Assembly (NCBI GenBank): GCA_020635235.1
Contig: JACKAF010000005.1
Span: 1 to 64,000 of the forward strand
From: Pseudobdellovibrionaceae bacterium
GTDB taxonomy: Bacteria > Bdellovibrionota > FAC87 > UBA2466 > JACKAF01
DNA length: 64,000 nucleotides
Reading direction: 5' to 3'
Below the pieces are notes generated by a model. That model did not search any database, was not told where the DNA came from, and saw only the letters and a list, made by a program, of their open reading frames with translations. Shown here piece by piece: positions 60,798-64,000 of the stretch (its first letter is position 1; each line of letters begins with the position of its first letter). The position numbers and the translations under genes are program-made.

Positions 60798-61010
60798 ATG
60801 AAAGCCGATATCCACCCAGATTACGTAGAATCCACCATCCGGTGCGCCTGTGGGCACGAGTTTAAGACCCGTGCGACGATGGCGAGCATCCGCGTGGAAA
60901 TTTGTTCCAACTGCCACCCGCTCTACACCGGCAAGCAGAAGCTGGTGGACTCGGAAGGCCGCGTGGAACGCTTCCGCAAGAAATACGGAAGTTTCAAAAA
61001 GGGCAAATAG
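60798..61010 (+). CDS. rpmE: 50S ribosomal protein L31
   Basis: 70 residues, full length. Zinc-binding type: cysteines in CACGHEF and CSNCHPLYTG, then KQKLVDSEGRVERF. The Cys-containing form of L31 binds zinc. ATG at 60798 is preceded by AAGGAG. Followed by prfA, a common gene order (rpmE-prfA-prmC). Confidence 0.95.
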   Translation: MKADIHPDYVESTIRCACGHEFKTRATMASIRVEICSNCHPLYTGKQKLVDSEGRVERFRKKYGSFKKGK

Positions 61011-61031
61011 CCTTTTACCTTTAGGGCCGGC

Positions 61032-62138
61032 ATGTATGAACAGCTTGAGGATGTAGTTGCCGCCTATAGGGACATCGAAACTCGTTTGTCCCAACCGGAA
61101 ACCGTCGGGAACCAGAAACTCTTTCAAAAGCTAAGCAAGAACCACTCTCGTTTGCAGCCCCTAGTGCACGCCTACGAGGAGTGGAAAGCTTTGTGCAAAC
61201 AGCGTGATGAAAACGCTGAAATGATTCGTACCGAAGAGGGCGAACTTGCTGAAATGGCCAAGGCGGATAACGAAGAAATGGAGCCACGGATCGAGGAACT
61301 TACCCACCGAATCCGCATTTTGCTCCTGCCCCGCGATCCAAATGATGACAAAAATATTCTTCTCGAAATCCGACCCGCCGCGGGTGGGGACGAAAGCGGT
61401 ATTTTTGCCGGGGATCTTTACCGCATGTACTCCAAGTACGCTGAAGAGAACGGTTGGCGTATCGAGCCCATGTCGATCGTGCACAATGACGTCGGCGGTT
61501 TTAAGGAAATCATGGTGATGATTCGCGGGGAACGAGTCTATAGCCGCCTTAAATATGAGAGCGGCGTTCACCGCGTGCAGCGAGTACCCAAGACCGAAAC
61601 ACAGGGGCGTGTGCATACGAGTACTGTTACGGTCGCCGTACTGCCTGAAGCCGAAGATGTCGAAGTGCAAATCGATCCGGGAGATTTGCGTATCGATGTT
61701 TTCAGAAGCTCTGGCCCAGGCGGGCAGAGCGTGAACACGACCGATTCTGCGGTTCGTGTGACGCACATTCCTTCCGGCCTCGTTGTAGTGTGCCAGGACG
61801 AAAAATCGCAGCACAAGAACAAGGCCAAGGCCTTAAAGGTTCTAAAAACGCGATTGCTCGATATCAAAGAGCGCGAGCAGCATGATAAGATTTCTGCAGA
61901 ACGCGCCAGCCAGATCGGGACGGGTGGTCGAAGTGAAAAAATCCGCACCTATAATTTTCCGCAGGGCCGCGTAACGGATCACCGCATAGGCGTCACATTG
62001 TATCAACTGGACGCGTTCTTGATGGGAGATATAGAAGAAATGATCTCCAGCCTGAACACACATTACGAATCCGAGGCGCTGAAGGCCAACACCTTTGAAA
62101 GCGCTCTTTCAGGCATCACCGAAGCCCTGGGGGAATAG
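61032..62138 (+). CDS. prfA: Peptide chain release factor 1
   Basis: 368 residues. Family features include EIRPAAGGDESGIFAGDL, the GGQ loop SSGPGGQSVNTTDSAVR (about 229) and HRVQRVPKTETQGRVHTS. RF1 ends translation at UAA and UAG. Overlaps prmC by 1 bp. RF2, which reads UGA, is not in the window. Confidence 0.97.
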   Translation: MYEQLEDVVAAYRDIETRLSQPETVGNQKLFQKLSKNHSRLQPLVHAYEEWKALCKQRDENAEMIRTEEGELAEMAKADNEEMEPRIEELTHRIRILLLPRDPNDDKNILLEIRPAAGGDESGIFAGDLYRMYSKYAEENGWRIEPMSIVHNDVGGFKEIMVMIRGERVYSRLKYESGVHRVQRVPKTETQGRVHTSTVTVAVLPEAEDVEVQIDPGDLRIDVFRSSGPGGQSVNTTDSAVRVTHIPSGLVVVCQDEKSQHKNKAKALKVLKTRLLDIKEREQHDKISAERASQIGTGGRSEKIRTYNFPQGRVTDHRIGVTLYQLDAFLMGDIEEMISSLNTHYESEALKANTFESALSGITEALGE

Positions 62139-63013
62139 TGAAATACTCCGATCTGGCGCAGTTGGGCAAAAGACGCCTATCCCGGGCTTCCATCCAGTGT
62201 GCCGATCCCATGCTACATATGAAACAGATTATGGAGCACCTGCTTCAAGTGGATGCGGCACGGCTGGCACTCTGGTGGGATGAGGAGATTACGGATCCCG
62301 CCTTTTTGGACCGAGTTGAAATTTTTCTGAAACGGCGCGAAGCCGGAGAACCCTTTCAGTATATTGTCGGGGAAGAGTGGTTTTGGCAGTCCCGCTTTGA
62401 GGTGGGCCCTGGCGTCTTTATCCCTCGCAAGGAAACTGAGATCCTCGTGGAAACTCTTCTCGAAGAGGTTCCCCAGGATTTTGTGAAAGTGGGGGAACTC
62501 GGGGCGGGATCGGGCAACATCGGGATCACGGTGCTACAAGAACGCCCCACCTGGGAGTGGCACGCGTTTGAATTGAATCCGGAGACGATTCCATACACTG
62601 AGAAAAACCGGCAGGCCTTGCTCGCCCCCTCTTGCGTGTACCGCCTGCACCCGGGCGATTTTTTTGAGCGGGCCATCGAATACGCTCCCTACGAGGGGAT
62701 GGTTTCTAACCCCCCCTATATTAGGGACGAGGAAATGCAAATGCTCCCCCCCGAAGTTCGTAGGGAACCCGAATTGGCCCTTCGGGGCGGCGTCCAAGGC
62801 CTCGAACTTATTGAGCGTTGGATCGCGGAGTTGCCCAAATTGTTGCGCCCCTCGGGTTGGTTCATCACGGAGATAGATTTTCGCCAGGCAAGTGCGGTAA
62901 AAGACAGGCTCTCCCAGGCTGGATTTACGGAGATTCGAGTGGTGGAGGACTACAGTCACCACCCACGCGTGGTCTTTGCACGGCGTTCAGCGAGCGGAGC
63001 GAAAGGAAAGTAA
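62138..63013 (+). CDS. prmC: Release factor glutamine methyltransferase
   Basis: 291 residues from GTG at 62138, overlapping the prfA stop by 1 base. The GELGAGSGNIGI SAM motif, the SNPPYI catalytic motif (about 191) and the family's N-terminal helical domain with QYIVGEEWFWQSRF are present. It methylates the GGQ glutamine of release factors. Coupled to prfA, its substrate. Confidence 0.95.
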   Translation: MKYSDLAQLGKRRLSRASIQCADPMLHMKQIMEHLLQVDAARLALWWDEEITDPAFLDRVEIFLKRREAGEPFQYIVGEEWFWQSRFEVGPGVFIPRKETEILVETLLEEVPQDFVKVGELGAGSGNIGITVLQERPTWEWHAFELNPETIPYTEKNRQALLAPSCVYRLHPGDFFERAIEYAPYEGMVSNPPYIRDEEMQMLPPEVRREPELALRGGVQGLELIERWIAELPKLLRPSGWFITEIDFRQASAVKDRLSQAGFTEIRVVEDYSHHPRVVFARRSASGAKGK

Positions 63014-64000
63014 ATGGACAAACTGATCATCAAAGGGCCGACCAAGCTAGCCGGTCGCGTGCGTGTGCACGGATCCAAGAATTCAGCTTTGCCTTTGCTT
63101 TTCGGATCTCTGCTTTTTGATAGCCCTGTTCATTACGAAAACGTGCCGAGGCTTTGGGATGTGGAAACCACTCTGCGCCTTTTGGGCAGCATGGGTGTTC
63201 GCACTGAATGGGACAAAGAGGCGGGGCGCATTGCGATCGATCCGACAGTGAGCGATCCCACAGCTTCGTACGAGTGGGTAAGCAAGATGCGGGCGGGGAT
63301 ATTGGCGCTTGGCCCGCTGATCGCGCGTTGCGGGACGGCCAAAGTCAGCTTGCCGGGAGGCTGTGCGATCGGGGCTCGGCCGGTCAATTTCCATCTAATG
63401 GCGATGGAGCGCTTCGGAGCTACGGTGAGCGTGGAAGGCGGGTATATTCTGGCGTCTGTAAAGGATCGTTTGCGTGGCGCAAATATCGATTTTCCCGAAG
63501 TCAGTGTTACCGGTACCGAGAATGTACTTTTTGTTGCCGCTGGGGCGGAGGGAACCACACGCATCCGCAATGCCGCCCGTGAGCCCGAAATTTTGGCGAC
63601 CGGCGAGTTTTTGAAGGCTTGTGGCGCGCGTATTGAGGGATTGGGAACGAGCGAGATCGTGGTGGAAGGCACTAGCTTGCGGGCGCCGCTGTCTCCGGTA
63701 GCCATCCGGCCCGATCGGATTGAGTGTGGCACCTGGATCACGGCCGCTGCGATTACTAAGAGTCCATTGGTTTTGGAGAACTGCCGTGCCGAAGAGATGA
63801 CCTCAGTCTTGTCGGCTTTTCGCGACATGGGTGTTGGCCTAGACATTTCTGAGGATGGGACAACGATAGCGGTCCACCCCGGAGAGCGTCTCTACCCACT
63901 TCGGATCGAGACGGCTCCGTACCCGGGATTCCCCACCGACATGCAGGCGCAGTTTCTCGCGCTGATGTGCTTGGCGGAAGGGACAAGCCAAATCGTGGAA
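63014..64000 (+). CDS. murA: UDP-N-acetylglucosamine 1-carboxyvinyltransferase (3' end beyond window)
   Basis: ATG at 63014 (GAAAGGAAAG upstream), open to the window end; 329 codons seen of about 420. KNSALPLLFGSLLF near the N-terminus matches the substrate-binding KN motif, and the active-site cysteine lies in LPGGCAIGARPV. GTENVLFVAAGAEG and PTDMQAQFLALM are typical. First step of peptidoglycan precursor synthesis. Adjacent to prmC, so it may be in the same transcript. Confidence 0.95.
   Translation, partial: MDKLIIKGPTKLAGRVRVHGSKNSALPLLFGSLLFDSPVHYENVPRLWDVETTLRLLGSMGVRTEWDKEAGRIAIDPTVSDPTASYEWVSKMRAGILALGPLIARCGTAKVSLPGGCAIGARPVNFHLMAMERFGATVSVEGGYILASVKDRLRGANIDFPEVSVTGTENVLFVAAGAEGTTRIRNAAREPEILATGEFLKACGARIEGLGTSEIVVEGTSLRAPLSPVAIRPDRIECGTWITAAAITKSPLVLENCRAEEMTSVLSAFRDMGVGLDISEDGTTIAVHPGERLYPLRIETAPYPGFPTDMQAQFLALMCLAEGTSQIVE

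Noticed and set aside
1..64000. CRISPR arrays, insertion sequences, prophage genes, toxin-antitoxin pairs, rRNA operon
   Set aside because: I looked for regularly spaced repeats, transposase or integrase motifs and rRNA sequence and found none that I can support.

Overview
The window (about 53-55% G+C by eye, densely coded on both strands, no insertion sequences, phage genes or CRISPR) looks like a chromosomal segment of a Gram-negative bacterium with an LPS outer membrane: lpxC, lgt, an O-antigen ligase, several secreted beta-barrel proteins and many lipoproteins. The mix of secreted proteases (S1, S8, rhomboid, an HExxH lipoprotein), myxobacteria/Bdellovibrio-type beta-barrel proteins, Tad-type parts, phenylalanine hydroxylase plus HPPD, and HU/IHF paralogs suggests Bdellovibrionota or a related former deltaproteobacterial lineage. 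That placement is inference from gene content; no rRNA is present.

Layout. 1-2.5 kb: a leftward three-gene unit (small His-rich secreted protein, duplicated His-rich lipoprotein, outer-membrane channel cut by the window edge), probably metal related. 2.6-9.5 kb: leftward TolC-like factor, RND pump, and osmolyte ABC ATPase plus receptor-permease fusion. 9.7-18.4 kb: TPR protein, prmA, lpxC (opposite), galU, a secreted protein, priA, a beta-barrel protein and a small coiled-coil protein. 18.4-30.6 kb: lgt, HU, an HExxH lipoprotein with a barrel protein, a DksA-type regulator, a tyrosine-rich secreted protein, two envelope proteins, an exported methyltransferase-like protein, a lipoprotein-subtilase pair, dcd and a thioredoxin-like protein. 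30.7-34.3 kb: a surface-polysaccharide operon. 34.6-35.6 kb: an IHF-like protein and a PuuD-like membrane protein.

36.0-41.8 kb holds the most unusual part: three consecutive genes for large secreted, Ala/Ser/Gly-rich, helical proteins. Each is preceded by an almost identical sigma-54 (-24/-12) promoter, TTGGCAAG-N5-TGCAA, and by an IHF-like box TTTCAR-N4-TTA 22-23 bp further upstream. Proteins two and three share a roughly 126-residue helical region that is about 96% identical although their DNA differs at many third codon positions. The third gene has an in-frame TGA between its export-signal part and the conserved core. No described system known to me matches this locus.

41.8-55.1 kb: a glycosyltransferase-like protein, a stand-alone ComEC-type hydrolase, uvrB, a divergent ketol-acid reductoisomerase, pyrE-like, GST, sulfotransferase, rhodanese, a DOMON-like protein, tRNA-Arg(CCT), rhomboid, a secreted protein, an S1 protease, a lipoprotein and an O-antigen ligase. 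55.1-58.7 kb: an aromatic amino-acid unit (hpd, phhA and an AurF-like diiron protein) downstream of a Crp/Fnr regulator, with an FNR-type box at class-II distance before hpd and a second box at the far end of the unit. 58.8-60.7 kb: an isolated secretin and CpaF-type ATPase pair. 60.8-64.0 kb: rpmE, prfA, prmC and murA (cut by the right edge).
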